Shown here in pieces: positions 1 to 6,520 of a stretch of 12,616 bases of DNA. Source of the DNA: Actinomycetota bacterium (GTDB taxonomy: Bacteria; Actinomycetota; Actinomycetes; Streptosporangiales; Streptosporangiaceae); contig PMST01000705.1 of assembly GCA_003168295.1 (NCBI GenBank), forward strand, positions 13,039-25,654, given 5' to 3'. The position numbers and the translations under genes are program-made. A model generated the notes under the pieces. It saw only the letters and a list, made by a program, of their open reading frames with translations, did not search any database and was not told where the DNA came from. Numbering within the stretch: position 1 is the first letter of the stretch; each line of letters opens with the position of its first letter.

Positions 1-2
1 AG

Positions 3-419
3 TTCCACGACGGCTGGCTGCGTACCGGCGATGTCGGCACGCTCGACGACCGCGGCTTCTTCACCATCAGCGACCGGATCAAGGATGTCATCAAGTCCGG
101 CGGGGAGTGGATTTCCTCGGTGGACCTGGAAAACCAGCTGATGGCGTATCCGGCCGTGCAGGAGGCGGCGGTAATCGGGATCCCGGACGGGCGCTGGGGC
201 GAGCGGCCGCTGGCCTGCGTGGTGCTGCGGCCGGGCACCAAGGCCGGCGCCGCGGAACTCGCCGACTTCCTCGACGGCAAAGTAGCCAGGTGGCAGGTGC
301 CGGAGTACTGGGCGTTCGTGGAGGAGATCCCGAAGACGGCGGTCGGCAAGTTCGACAAGAAGGTGCTCCGGGCCCGCGACGCGGCCGGCGATCTGACGAT
401 CGACCGGATCACCAGGTAA
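3..419 (+). CDS. Acyl-CoA synthetase / AMP-dependent ligase, C-terminal part (5'-truncated by the window edge)
   Basis: The reading frame is already open at base 3 and ends at TAA 417-419, leaving about 138 residues. This is the end of an ANL-superfamily adenylating enzyme, which activates a carboxylic acid with ATP and transfers the acyl group to CoA. Visible landmarks, in order, are GWLRTGD (adenylate-binding aspartate), SDRIKDVIKSGGEWIS (hinge before the mobile C-terminal domain), the AVIGIPDGRWGERP strand-turn, and PKTAVGKFDKK, whose GK lysine (first K) is the family's catalytic lysine for adenylation. The spacing and sequence are typical of medium/long-chain fatty-acyl-CoA synthetases (FadD/AlkK-like). 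The substrate cannot be told because the binding pocket lies upstream of the window. The next gene starts 45 bp downstream on the same strand, so the two may be co-transcribed. The family call is secure; the substrate is not. Confidence 0.93.
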   Translation, partial: FHDGWLRTGDVGTLDDRGFFTISDRIKDVIKSGGEWISSVDLENQLMAYPAVQEAAVIGIPDGRWGERPLACVVLRPGTKAGAAELADFLDGKVARWQVPEYWAFVEEIPKTAVGKFDKKVLRARDAAGDLTIDRITR

Positions 420-464
420 CAGCCCCCCGGGCGGCCCATCCGGTGGCGCGCTAGAGTCGGCGCT

Positions 465-1298
465 ATGCGATTTGCCACCATCCGGACGGACTACGGGACC
501 ACTGCGGCGCGGCTTGACGGGGACGTCCTGGTTCCGCTGGACGCCGCCGACGTCGGCGAGATGCTCGCGGGAAGCAGCCAGGGAACGGCCAGAGAGCGGG
601 CGGGCGCGCCAGCAGTGCCGGCCGCGGAAGCCGACTTCGCGCCGGTCGTGACCCGGCCAGGGAAGATCATCTGCGTGGGACTGAACTACCGGGCGCACAT
701 TCTGGAGACCGGGCGGGAGCTGCCCGAGTATCCGACGCTGTTCGCCAAGTTCGCCGACACCCTGCTCGGTCCCCGCGACGATCTCGTCTTGCCGTCGGTG
801 AGCGATCGGGTCGACTGGGAAGTCGAGCTCGGCGTCGTCATCGGGAGCCCGGTGTACCGGGCTGGCCGCCAGGAGGCCGCGGCCAGCATCGCCGGCTACA
901 CGGTCATCAACGATGTCTCGATGCGGGACTGGCAGCGGCGCACGCTGCAGTGGCTGCAGGGCAAGATGTTCGAGCACTCCACGCCGGCCGGACCCTACCT
1001 GGTCGCGCCGGACGAGGTCGGGCACGCGGCCGACCTGGAGGTCAGGTGCGAGGTCGATGGCGAGGTGATGCAGCAGTCGCGGACCTCGGACCTGCTGTTC
1101 TCCCCCGCCGAGATCATCTCTTACGCCAGCCAGGCGATCACCTTGAAGCCGGGCGACCTCATCGCCACCGGCACGCCAGGCGGCGTGGGCAACGCCAGGA
1201 AGCCGCCGGTCTACCTGCGCCCGGGCAACGTGCTGCGCACTTGGATCGAAGGCCTCGGCGAGTGCGTCAACCACTGCGTGGCGGACAAGGCCGGCTGA
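465..1298 (+). CDS. Fumarylacetoacetate hydrolase (FAH) family protein
   Basis: This 277-residue enzyme has an N-terminal domain of about 65 residues followed by a complete FAH fold. The family cleaves or decarboxylates C-C bonds of 2-oxo/enol acids, such as acylpyruvates and ring-fission products, using Mg2+ or Mn2+. Metal ligands are visible in DWEVELG (E119, E121) and in IND (D150). The NYRAHILE stretch supplies the H78/E81 pair expected for water activation, K167 lies in QGKMFE, and GDLIATGTPGGVG is the hallmark C-terminal loop. The start ATG at 465 gives the normal family length, although the ribosome site ahead of it is weak. It follows the acyl-CoA ligase by 45 bp, which fits a shared aromatic or organic-acid catabolic operon, but no substrate can be assigned. 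Its last 88 bp overlap the 3' end of the convergent DUF664 gene. Confidence 0.93.
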   Translation: MRFATIRTDYGTTAARLDGDVLVPLDAADVGEMLAGSSQGTARERAGAPAVPAAEADFAPVVTRPGKIICVGLNYRAHILETGRELPEYPTLFAKFADTLLGPRDDLVLPSVSDRVDWEVELGVVIGSPVYRAGRQEAAASIAGYTVINDVSMRDWQRRTLQWLQGKMFEHSTPAGPYLVAPDEVGHAADLEVRCEVDGEVMQQSRTSDLLFSPAEIISYASQAITLKPGDLIATGTPGGVGNARKPPVYLRPGNVLRTWIEGLGECVNHCVADKAG

Positions 1299-1834
1299 CC
1301 GCGCGAGCAACGGCTCGTTCCGGATAATTCTTCGGAGAGGCCGGTGGCGAGTTCCGCGACGATGTCGAGCTGACCCAGGTGACGGGCGTACTCCTGCACC
1401 AGGTGGAACAGGACCCGCTCGAGTGTCGCCGGGTCGGCGCCCTCCCAGCGCTCACCGGGCTGGCCCACCTCGTCGAGGTTGTGGGAGGTGATGATGGCCC
1501 GGCTCCGTTCGGCCTGGTCGCGCAGGTCAGCCAGCAAGGTCGCGGGGGTCTCGTCGTCGGCGACGTACCAGCGGCCACCGGCACTGTCGGCCCACGGGTC
1601 ACCGACGTCGCGGCCCTCAAAGCCCCACTCGAGCCAGCGGCGCTCGACGTAGCGCAAGTGCTTGAGCAGCTGAAGCGGCGTCCAGCCCGACGGCAGCCGG
1701 GTGCGCCGCCACTCGGCGGCGGGCAGCGCGTCGAGCTTGGCGGTCACCCGGGCACGGAAAAAGTCCAGGTAGCGGAGGAAGACTTCGGTGCGGGAACTCG
1801 CCGGAATGGTGGCCGACGGAAACGGCTCGGACAC
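1211..1834 (-). CDS. DUF664 (DinB-like) family protein with run-on C-terminus
   Basis: The 207-residue product belongs to the DUF664 branch of the DinB-like four-helix bundles, a group that includes thiol-dependent transferases in mycothiol-producing actinobacteria. The function of this member is unknown. Candidate metal-binding histidines are H59 (LLKHLRYVERRW), H144 and H152 (FHLVQEYARHLGQLDIV). The GTG start at 1834 is preceded by AGGAGG at good distance, which fixes the start. The family signature ends near residue 168, yet the frame continues about 38 more residues with no family character (from SGTSRCSRGQ on), running antisense through the last 88 bp of the FAH gene. Leucine 170, at the end of the domain, uses the rare TTA codon (1325-1327 on the plus strand). 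The tail may come from a lost stop codon or a frameshift. It lies 33 bp downstream of the membrane protein gene on the same strand. Confidence 0.85.
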   Translation of the reverse strand: MSEPFPSATIPASSRTEVFLRYLDFFRARVTAKLDALPAAEWRRTRLPSGWTPLQLLKHLRYVERRWLEWGFEGRDVGDPWADSAGGRWYVADDETPATLLADLRDQAERSRAIITSHNLDEVGQPGERWEGADPATLERVLFHLVQEYARHLGQLDIVAELATGLSEELSGTSRCSRGQPALSATQWLTHSPRPSIQVRSTLPGRR

Positions 1835-1867
1835 GCTGCACCTCCTGGACCGCGTCGCAGGAGGCTA

Positions 1868-2707
1868 TTATCCCGCCGCCGCGACCGGCACGTCGCGCCA
1901 CAGGCCGCCGTTCAGGTTCAGGTTGTTGCCGCTGTCCTTGCCGGGCGTGCTGTCGCCGATGTAGGTGTACAGCGGATGCCCGTCGTAGGTGGCCTGGGTC
2001 GAGCCGCCCGTCCGCTTGATCGAGCCGATGCTGCCGGTGACGCCAGGGCCGGCCGAGACATTCCCCGGGACCGGCGGCCAGTAGGCGGCGCAGGATCCGT
2101 AACAGGCCGAACGGGACGGGGTATCGGGTGCGAACGAATACAGCGTCAGGCCCCTGGCGTTCGTGAGCACCTCCACGCCGCCGATCGGCCTGGCCTTCAG
2201 CACCTGCGAGCCGGCCGTGACGAACGAGGCAGGCGCGGCCTTCGGCGTGGCGACGGCGGCACCGAGTAGCGCGAGCGCGACGACCGACACCACCGCGGTG
2301 GCGACTGGGACGCGGCGGCGGCCCGGGTCCTGGCCGGTCAGCGTCGCGGTCGCTAGCGCGGCGAAGGCGGCCACGTCGATGATCCCGGCCACGATCCCGG
2401 CGGTGGTGCGCACCTCGGTAAAGCCGAACAAGCCGACCTTCAGCGAGAGAAGGTAGCCGCCGAGCGTCCCGAGCGCGAACGCCGCGCCGGCCGCGGCGGC
2501 CAGCCGGTGAGCCGTGACTCCAATCGCGATGGCGAGCACGTACGCGGCGATCACCTGAAGCAGGAACAGCCAGCCGATCGTCGGAATAGACCGGTAACCC
2601 GTCAGGTACAGGTCCAGATGAATAGCACCCGAGGCGATGAGCAGGACTGCCCCGGCGATCACGGACGCAGACCGCCGGGGCAGTGACGGTCCCCACTTGC
2701 TCCCCAC
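1868..2707 (-). CDS. Five-helix membrane protein with C-terminal COG4315/Lipoprotein_15-like secreted-repeat domain
   Basis: From GTG 2707 the product has 279 residues. Hydrophobic segments lie near residues 14-31, 44-64, 68-90, 101-123 and 134-153. The RR at 11-12 suggests a cytoplasmic N-terminus, so five spans would place the C-terminal part outside the cell. Residues about 178-272 match the 'secreted repeat of unknown function' domain: two related halves, NARGLTLYSFAPDT with CYGSCAAYWPP, and ATYDGHPLYTYIGD. C202 and C206 could form a disulfide or bind a ligand. Stand-alone members of this family are usually small lipoproteins; here there is no lipobox and a membrane domain anchors it instead. 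The function is unknown. The start is uncertain: a GTG at 2830 is in frame and would add 41 residues of poor character and overlap the cupin gene. Neither start has a strong ribosome site. Confidence 0.8.
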   Translation of the reverse strand: MGSKWGPSLPRRSASVIAGAVLLIASGAIHLDLYLTGYRSIPTIGWLFLLQVIAAYVLAIAIGVTAHRLAAAAGAAFALGTLGGYLLSLKVGLFGFTEVRTTAGIVAGIIDVAAFAALATATLTGQDPGRRRVPVATAVVSVVALALLGAAVATPKAAPASFVTAGSQVLKARPIGGVEVLTNARGLTLYSFAPDTPSRSACYGSCAAYWPPVPGNVSAGPGVTGSIGSIKRTGGSTQATYDGHPLYTYIGDSTPGKDSGNNLNLNGGLWRDVPVAAAG

Positions 2708-2801
2708 AACCTGATCACGTCCCCGCCAGCCATCCGGTTCAACGACTTTTCTACCGAAAGCAGACGTTTGCCGGATCTGACGGTAATCGTGCCCGGCGTT
2801 C

Positions 2802-3227
2802 TCAGCCCTGCGGCGAACGGCGCAGTTCACCGCCCGACTCGAAGTCCGCGACGAAGCCGCCCCAGCCGGCCGGCGCGCCCTCGTCGGGCGCGGGCGCGGT
2901 GACGACCAGCAGGCGGACGTCCCCGGCGCTGCGGATCTGGTAGCCGTGCTTTATGCCGCGGGGCAGGAAGACGAAACCGCCGTCCGCCGCCTCGAACCTG
3001 TGGTCACCGCAGCGGAAGGTGACGGCGCCCTGCAGGACGTAGAACATCTCGTCTTCGGTCGCATGGGTGTGATCACCAGGCTCCTCACCCGCCCGGGTGA
3101 GGTATTCGGTGACCGCGACCCGGCGGCCCTGGCCAAGCTCGCCTACCTTGGCGGTCATCTCGATGCCAATGTCGTAGGTCCAGCCCTGGCCCGGCTGAAG
3201 GGAATAGGGCTGCGCTGGTTTGCTCAT
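2802..3227 (-). CDS. Small single-domain cupin protein
   Basis: This 141-residue protein is one cupin beta-barrel. Motif 1 is visible as HTHATEDEMFYVLQG (H53, H55, E60) and motif 2 as PRGIKH (H94), so all the usual metal-binding residues are present. Such proteins range from dioxygenases and isomerases to sugar or ligand-binding proteins; nothing here picks out a substrate. The ATG at 3225-3227 shares the sequence ATGA with the stop of the upstream VOC gene. This decides the start and implies translational coupling, so the two proteins are probably made together. The frame is open further upstream, but that part is antisense-like sequence inside the VOC gene. The enzyme is likely cytoplasmic because no signal peptide is seen. 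Confidence 0.88.
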   Translation of the reverse strand: MSKPAQPYSLQPGQGWTYDIGIEMTAKVGELGQGRRVAVTEYLTRAGEEPGDHTHATEDEMFYVLQGAVTFRCGDHRFEAADGGFVFLPRGIKHGYQIRSAGDVRLLVVTAPAPDEGAPAGWGGFVADFESGGELRRSPQG

Positions 3228-3703
3228 GCGCCAGCGTAAGCCCTCTCCAGCGCGGCGATATCGAACTTGGTCATGCCGAACATCGCTCGGGTGACCCGGG
3301 CCGCCTTGGCGGCGTCGGGGTAGGCGATCATCTCGAAGAACACGGCCGGGACGATCTGCCAGCACAGGCCGTACCTGTCTTTCAGCCAGCCGCAGGCGAC
3401 CTCCTGGCCGCCCGCGACCAGGTTGCTCCAGTAGTAATCGACCTCGGCCTGGTCAGCGCAGGTGACCACGACCGAGACGGCCTCGTTGAACGTGTGCTGC
3501 GGGCCGCCGTTCAGGGCCGAGAACTTCTGCCCGTTGAGCTCGAACTCGACGAGCATCACCGAGCCCTCCGGTCCAGGACCGGCCTCGGTGTAGCGGTGGA
3601 CCCGGCCTAGTTCGGAGTTTTTGAAGATGCCGGTGTAGAAGGCGGCGGCTTCTTCGGCCTGGGTGTCGAACCACAGGCAGGTGATGAACGGCTTGTCGGT
3701 CAT
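3224..3703 (-). CDS. VOC-superfamily protein, PhnB / 3-demethylubiquinone-methyltransferase-like domain
   Basis: The 159-residue product matches the PhnB-like group of the glyoxalase/bleomycin-resistance (VOC) fold along its whole length. It starts with ITCLWFDTQAEEAAAFY, contains GQKFSALNGGP in the middle, and ends with CWQIVPAVFFEMI and a helix ending in MTKFDIAALERAYAG. Despite the old Pfam name, members are not shown to be methyltransferases, and most have no known substrate. The ATG at 3703 is preceded by a perfect AAGGAGG (plus-strand 3708-3714), so the start is firm. Its TGA overlaps the cupin ATG. It is the first gene of the leftward run cupin - membrane protein - DUF664 and lies divergent from the Nudix gene, with a 94-bp gap that must hold the promoters of both. 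Confidence 0.92.
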   Translation of the reverse strand: MTDKPFITCLWFDTQAEEAAAFYTGIFKNSELGRVHRYTEAGPGPEGSVMLVEFELNGQKFSALNGGPQHTFNEAVSVVVTCADQAEVDYYWSNLVAGGQEVACGWLKDRYGLCWQIVPAVFFEMIAYPDAAKAARVTRAMFGMTKFDIAALERAYAGA

Positions 3704-3726
3704 GGCTCCTCCTTGCTTTCATGTTT

Positions 3727-3740
3727 GCCGTTGTAACGGC
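3727..3740. promoter_or_regulatory. Inverted repeat GCCGTT-gt-AACGGC upstream of the VOC gene
   Basis: A perfect dyad with 6-bp arms and a 2-bp centre lies 24 bp upstream of the VOC start codon, in the short divergent gap shared with the Nudix gene. Its position next to the ribosome site fits an operator for a dimeric repressor acting on the VOC-cupin genes. No regulator gene is adjacent, and short GC-rich dyads also arise by chance, so the role is inferred. Confidence 0.3.
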
Positions 3741-3797
3741 CGCCGGGGCGAAAACTCATCGGTCCGGCCCGGCCGATCGGCGTGATAAGACGGTCCG

Positions 3798-4214
3798 GTG
3801 GACTCCAAGCGACAGATCATCAAGGCGATGGCCGTTATCAGGCGACCGCGGGACGGGGCGCTGCTGGTATCGGAGTCGGCCGACGCCTCGTTTCAGCGGC
3901 CGCTCGGCGGCCATGTCGAGTTCGGCGAGTACGCGGTCGACACGATCCACCGGGAGTTCGGTGAGGAGATCGGCCAGCGGCTGATCAATGTGCGGTTGCT
4001 CGGCGTGCTGGAGAACATCTTCGGCTGGCAGGGTGGCACCGAGCACGAGGTGGTGTTCCTCTTCAGCGCCGCCTTTGCGGACCCGGCGGCCTATGAGATC
4101 GAGGAGCAGGTCATCGCGGACAAGACCGCGGACCGCGTGCTCTGGCGGGCGCCTGGGACGGTGAGTCCGCCGCTTTACCCGGCCGGGCTGACCGAGCTGA
4201 TCGCGGGCGACTGA
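3798..4214 (+). CDS. Nudix hydrolase
   Basis: This 138-residue protein carries a Nudix box at residues 38-60: G38, E44, RE at 52-53, EE at 56-57 and G59 fit the GX5EX7REUXEEXGU pattern, except that the last hydrophobic position is Q60. The family hydrolyses nucleoside diphosphates linked to another moiety, with Mg2+ bound by the REXXEE glutamates. The overall pattern (VIRRPRDGALLVSES, then RPLGGHVEFGE) resembles small NTP/NDP-sugar pyrophosphohydrolases of the MutT/ADP-ribose type, but the substrate cannot be assigned. The GTG at 3798 was chosen because it gives the normal N-terminal strand; the ribosome site is weak, and an ATG at 3828 would cut into that strand. Its last 40 bp overlap the 3' end of the convergent MFS gene. 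Confidence 0.9.
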   Translation: MDSKRQIIKAMAVIRRPRDGALLVSESADASFQRPLGGHVEFGEYAVDTIHREFGEEIGQRLINVRLLGVLENIFGWQGGTEHEVVFLFSAAFADPAAYEIEEQVIADKTADRVLWRAPGTVSPPLYPAGLTELIAGD

Positions 4215-5485
4215 TCGTCGGTTTCCTCGGAGGCGCGGTTACGGGCGGTGCGGCGGTCGATCCGGCTGAGGGCGGGCAGGGCCAGGATCCCGCAGATGAC
4301 GGTGGGCAGGCCGCCGAGGACCAGTGACCACCGTGCCCCGACGCTCTGCCCGACCCAGCCCACGATGGGACCGCCGATTGGCGTCGATCCGAGCCAGGCC
4401 AGCGCCCACAGCGCCATGACCCGGCCGCGCATCTCCGGCTTGGCGGCCAGCTGGAGCGTGGTCTTGGCGAACGAGTTGAAGGTGATGCTCCCGTAGCCGA
4501 CGAAGACCATGGCCACCAGCTCGAGCGCTAGGTTCGGGGCGGCCGCCGCGGCCAGGATGGCGATGCCCCAGCCGATCGCGGCCAGGCACAGGGCACGGGC
4601 CCTCGGCCGGGGCCGCGCGGCGGAGATCAGGCCGCCGGCCACCGCGCCGGCCCCCATCACCGAGGCCATCACGCCGTAGGCGGCGGCTCCGCCGTGGAAG
4701 ACGTTGGTGGCCATCAGCGGCAGCGTCACCTGGAACTCCCAGGCTAGCGTGCCGACGACGGCGATCATGACCAGCGGGATGAGCAGCTCGGGCGTGCCCC
4801 TGACGTAGCGCAGACCCTGCCGGACCTGGCCTTTTTCCTTAGCTACCGGCTTGGCCGGGAACAGCTCGGCCTTACGCATCGCGACCAGCGAGATCAGCAC
4901 GGCCGCGAACGAGATCGCGTTGCAGCCAAAGCACAGGGCCAGGCCGAGGGCCGCGGCGAGCACGCCGGCCACCGCGGCCCCGAAGACGCGGGCCATGTTC
5001 ATCGCCACCGAGTTCAGGGTCACCGCGTTCGCCAGGTCCGGGGGTGACACCATCTCGGAGATGAAGCTCTGCCGGGCCGGGTTGTCGAAGACGTTGACGA
5101 AGCCAAGCGCGAGCGCGAGCAGGTAGACGATCCACATCCGGATGGACCCGGTCGCGATCAGGATGGCGAAGGCCCCGGCCAGCAGCCCGGACAGCGTCTG
5201 GGTGACGAACAGGACCCGCCGCTTGTCCATCCGGTCCGCGAACAGGCCGCCGAGCGGGCCGAACACGAAGATGGGCAGGAACCTGACTGCCAGGGTCAAG
5301 CCCAGCTGCGTCCCGCTGTGCGTGAGGTCCAGGACAAGGAACGACTGCGCCACGGTCTGCATCCAGGTGCCGATCACCGAGATGAGCTGACCGAAGAAGA
5401 ACAGCCGGTAGTTCCGCTCCCGGAGCGAGGAGATCATCTGTCTCGGCTGGAATTGCGAGTGGCTACCCGTCAACGCCACGTGCAC
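4175..5485 (-). CDS. MFS transporter, MFS_3 / EntS-like exporter
   Basis: A 436-residue, twelve-helix major facilitator. Diagnostic features are the helix 2-3 loop GGLFADRMDKRR (about 79-90), and DNPARQSFISEMV (about 134-146), the signature of the MFS_3/EntS branch that exports siderophores, macrolides and other small molecules by proton antiport. The substrate is unknown. The N-terminal SSLRERNYRLFFFGQ is also typical. The first start is GTG 5485; GTG 5479 has better spacing to a GGGAG upstream, and both give essentially the same protein. The hydrophilic tail after RIDRRTARNRASEE is plausible and ends at TAA 4175-4177, inside the Nudix gene's 3' end. A TATAGT box and an inverted repeat lie just upstream. 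The aldo/keto reductase gene ends 82 bp upstream on the same strand but is probably a separate unit, given that promoter. Confidence 0.93.
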   Translation of the reverse strand: MHVALTGSHSQFQPRQMISSLRERNYRLFFFGQLISVIGTWMQTVAQSFLVLDLTHSGTQLGLTLAVRFLPIFVFGPLGGLFADRMDKRRVLFVTQTLSGLLAGAFAILIATGSIRMWIVYLLALALGFVNVFDNPARQSFISEMVSPPDLANAVTLNSVAMNMARVFGAAVAGVLAAALGLALCFGCNAISFAAVLISLVAMRKAELFPAKPVAKEKGQVRQGLRYVRGTPELLIPLVMIAVVGTLAWEFQVTLPLMATNVFHGGAAAYGVMASVMGAGAVAGGLISAARPRPRARALCLAAIGWGIAILAAAAAPNLALELVAMVFVGYGSITFNSFAKTTLQLAAKPEMRGRVMALWALAWLGSTPIGGPIVGWVGQSVGARWSLVLGGLPTVICGILALPALSRIDRRTARNRASEETDDQSPAISSVSPAG

Positions 5486-5520
5486 CGGCTCCCTACCTTG
5501 GCCTTTAACCTTCCCTTCCC

Positions 5521-5550
5521 ACTATACCATTAGCTCTGCTAAGGAGTTAG
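5521..5550 (-). promoter_or_regulatory. Candidate promoter (-10 TATAGT) with operator dyad TTAGC-tct-GCTAA for the MFS exporter
   Basis: On the minus strand TATAGT (plus-strand 5521-5526) is a good -10 box about 36-41 bp upstream of the GTG start. The perfect dyad TTAGC-tct-GCTAA at 5530-5542 fills the expected -35/-10 spacer. A second overlapping dyad CTAA-ggag-TTAG covers 5539-5550, where the -35 should be, and no good -35 hexamer is visible there. This local AT-rich block stands out from the GC-rich surroundings. The arrangement fits a repressor such as MarR or TetR type, or an activator needed to offset the weak -35. No regulator gene is adjacent to this exporter. Confidence 0.45.
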
Positions 5551-5567
5551 GTAAACGCGGGCCGGGG

Positions 5568-6431
5568 TTAGGACTGGTCGAGCTGGGCTAGTTCGGCCGG
5601 GGTTAGGGTCAGGTCGGCGGCCTGGGCCGAGTCGGTGATGGATTCGGGGCGGCTGGCGCCGGGGATCGGGATCACGACCGGGGCCTTGGCCAGCATCCAG
5701 GCCAGGGTGACCTGCTGCGGCGAGACTCCGTGCGCGTCGGCGACCTGCTGGAACGCGGCGTGCCTGGAGCCGAGCTGGCCGGCCCGGGCGATGCCGCCGA
5801 GCGGGCTGAACGGCAGGAAGGCGATGCCGAGCTCAGCGCAGTGGGCGAGCTCGTCCTCGCTGGACCGGAACGCGGGCGAGAACTGGTTCTGCACGCTGGC
5901 CAGGTTTCCCTCGCCGAGGACCTTCCGGGTGATGTCGATCTGGTCGATCGTGGCGTTGGAGATGCCGGCCAAGCGGATCTTGCCCTCGTCAAGCAGTTCC
6001 TTCAGGACGCCGACCGCCTCCGCGTAGGGAACCTTCGGGTCGGGCCGGTGGAACTGGTACAGGCCGATGACGTCCACGCCGAGCGCCTTCAGCGAGGCCT
6101 CCGCGGCCTGCCGCAGGTGGGCGGGCGAGCCGTCGACGTGCCATGAGCCGTCGCCGGGCCGGACGTGGCCGCCCTTGGTCGCGACCAGCACGTCGCTGGT
6201 GTCGCCGGGGTAACTGGCCAGGGCCTTGGCGATCAGCCGCTCGTTGTGGCCCGTCTCGCCGGCGTTCACGTGATAGGCGTCCGCGGTATCGATGAGCGTG
6301 ACGCCTGCGTCAAGGGCCGCGTGGATGGTCCTGATGGAGCGGTCCTCCTCGGGCCGGCCCTCGATCGACATGGGCATCCCGCCCAGGCCGATCGCGCCTA
6401 CCGCCACGCCGCCGATCGTCCGGTTACGCAT
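5568..6431 (-). CDS. Aldo/keto reductase
   Basis: This 287-residue, single-domain NADPH-dependent oxidoreductase of the (alpha/beta)8 AKR superfamily would reduce aldehydes or ketones in the cytoplasm. The catalytic tetrad is complete: D48 and Y53 in LIDTADAY, K86 in VATKGGH and H128 in YQFHRPDP. The C-terminal cofactor segment VIPIPGASRPESI is also present. Length and sequence are close to the bacterial AKRs annotated as pyridoxal reductase-like or general oxidoreductases; the substrate is unknown. The ATG at 6431 has GAAGGAGAG at good distance. The gene follows the LysR gene (89-bp gap) on the same strand, so read-through from lysR is possible, but an inverted repeat in the gap suggests its own control. 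It ends 82 bp before the MFS exporter. Confidence 0.94.
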   Translation of the reverse strand: MRNRTIGGVAVGAIGLGGMPMSIEGRPEEDRSIRTIHAALDAGVTLIDTADAYHVNAGETGHNERLIAKALASYPGDTSDVLVATKGGHVRPGDGSWHVDGSPAHLRQAAEASLKALGVDVIGLYQFHRPDPKVPYAEAVGVLKELLDEGKIRLAGISNATIDQIDITRKVLGEGNLASVQNQFSPAFRSSEDELAHCAELGIAFLPFSPLGGIARAGQLGSRHAAFQQVADAHGVSPQQVTLAWMLAKAPVVIPIPGASRPESITDSAQAADLTLTPAELAQLDQS

Positions 6432-6454
6432 ATCAGCTCTCCTTCAACTTCTAC

Positions 6455-6475
6455 GTTGCTTCCAGTGATGGCAAC
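6455..6475. promoter_or_regulatory. Inverted repeat GTTGC-N11-GCAAC upstream of the aldo/keto reductase
   Basis: A dyad with 5-bp arms and an 11-bp centre lies 24-44 bp upstream of the reductase ATG. The 8-mer ACGTTGCT, which includes the left arm, occurs again at 6515-6522, at the end of lysR. The spacing is that of LysR-type or other dimer sites, and a TTGCCA on the minus strand overlaps the right arm as a possible -35. Binding by the neighbouring LysR protein is only a guess because the arms differ from the GATGCT motif near its own gene. Confidence 0.3.
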
Positions 6476-6520
6476 AGCGTGACGGGCAATGTCGTACCGG
6501 ATTGGTGATAGCAGACGTTG

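Noticed and set aside
1379..2269. Plus-strand frame of nearly 300 codons opposite the DUF664 and membrane protein genes
   Set aside because: It is antisense to two recognisable proteins and shows no family motif.
1617..2696. Long minus-strand open frame rich in arginine and glycine across the membrane protein gene
   Set aside because: It is a shifted-frame shadow of the membrane protein and DUF664 genes; composition is typical of out-of-frame GC-rich DNA and no domain is visible.
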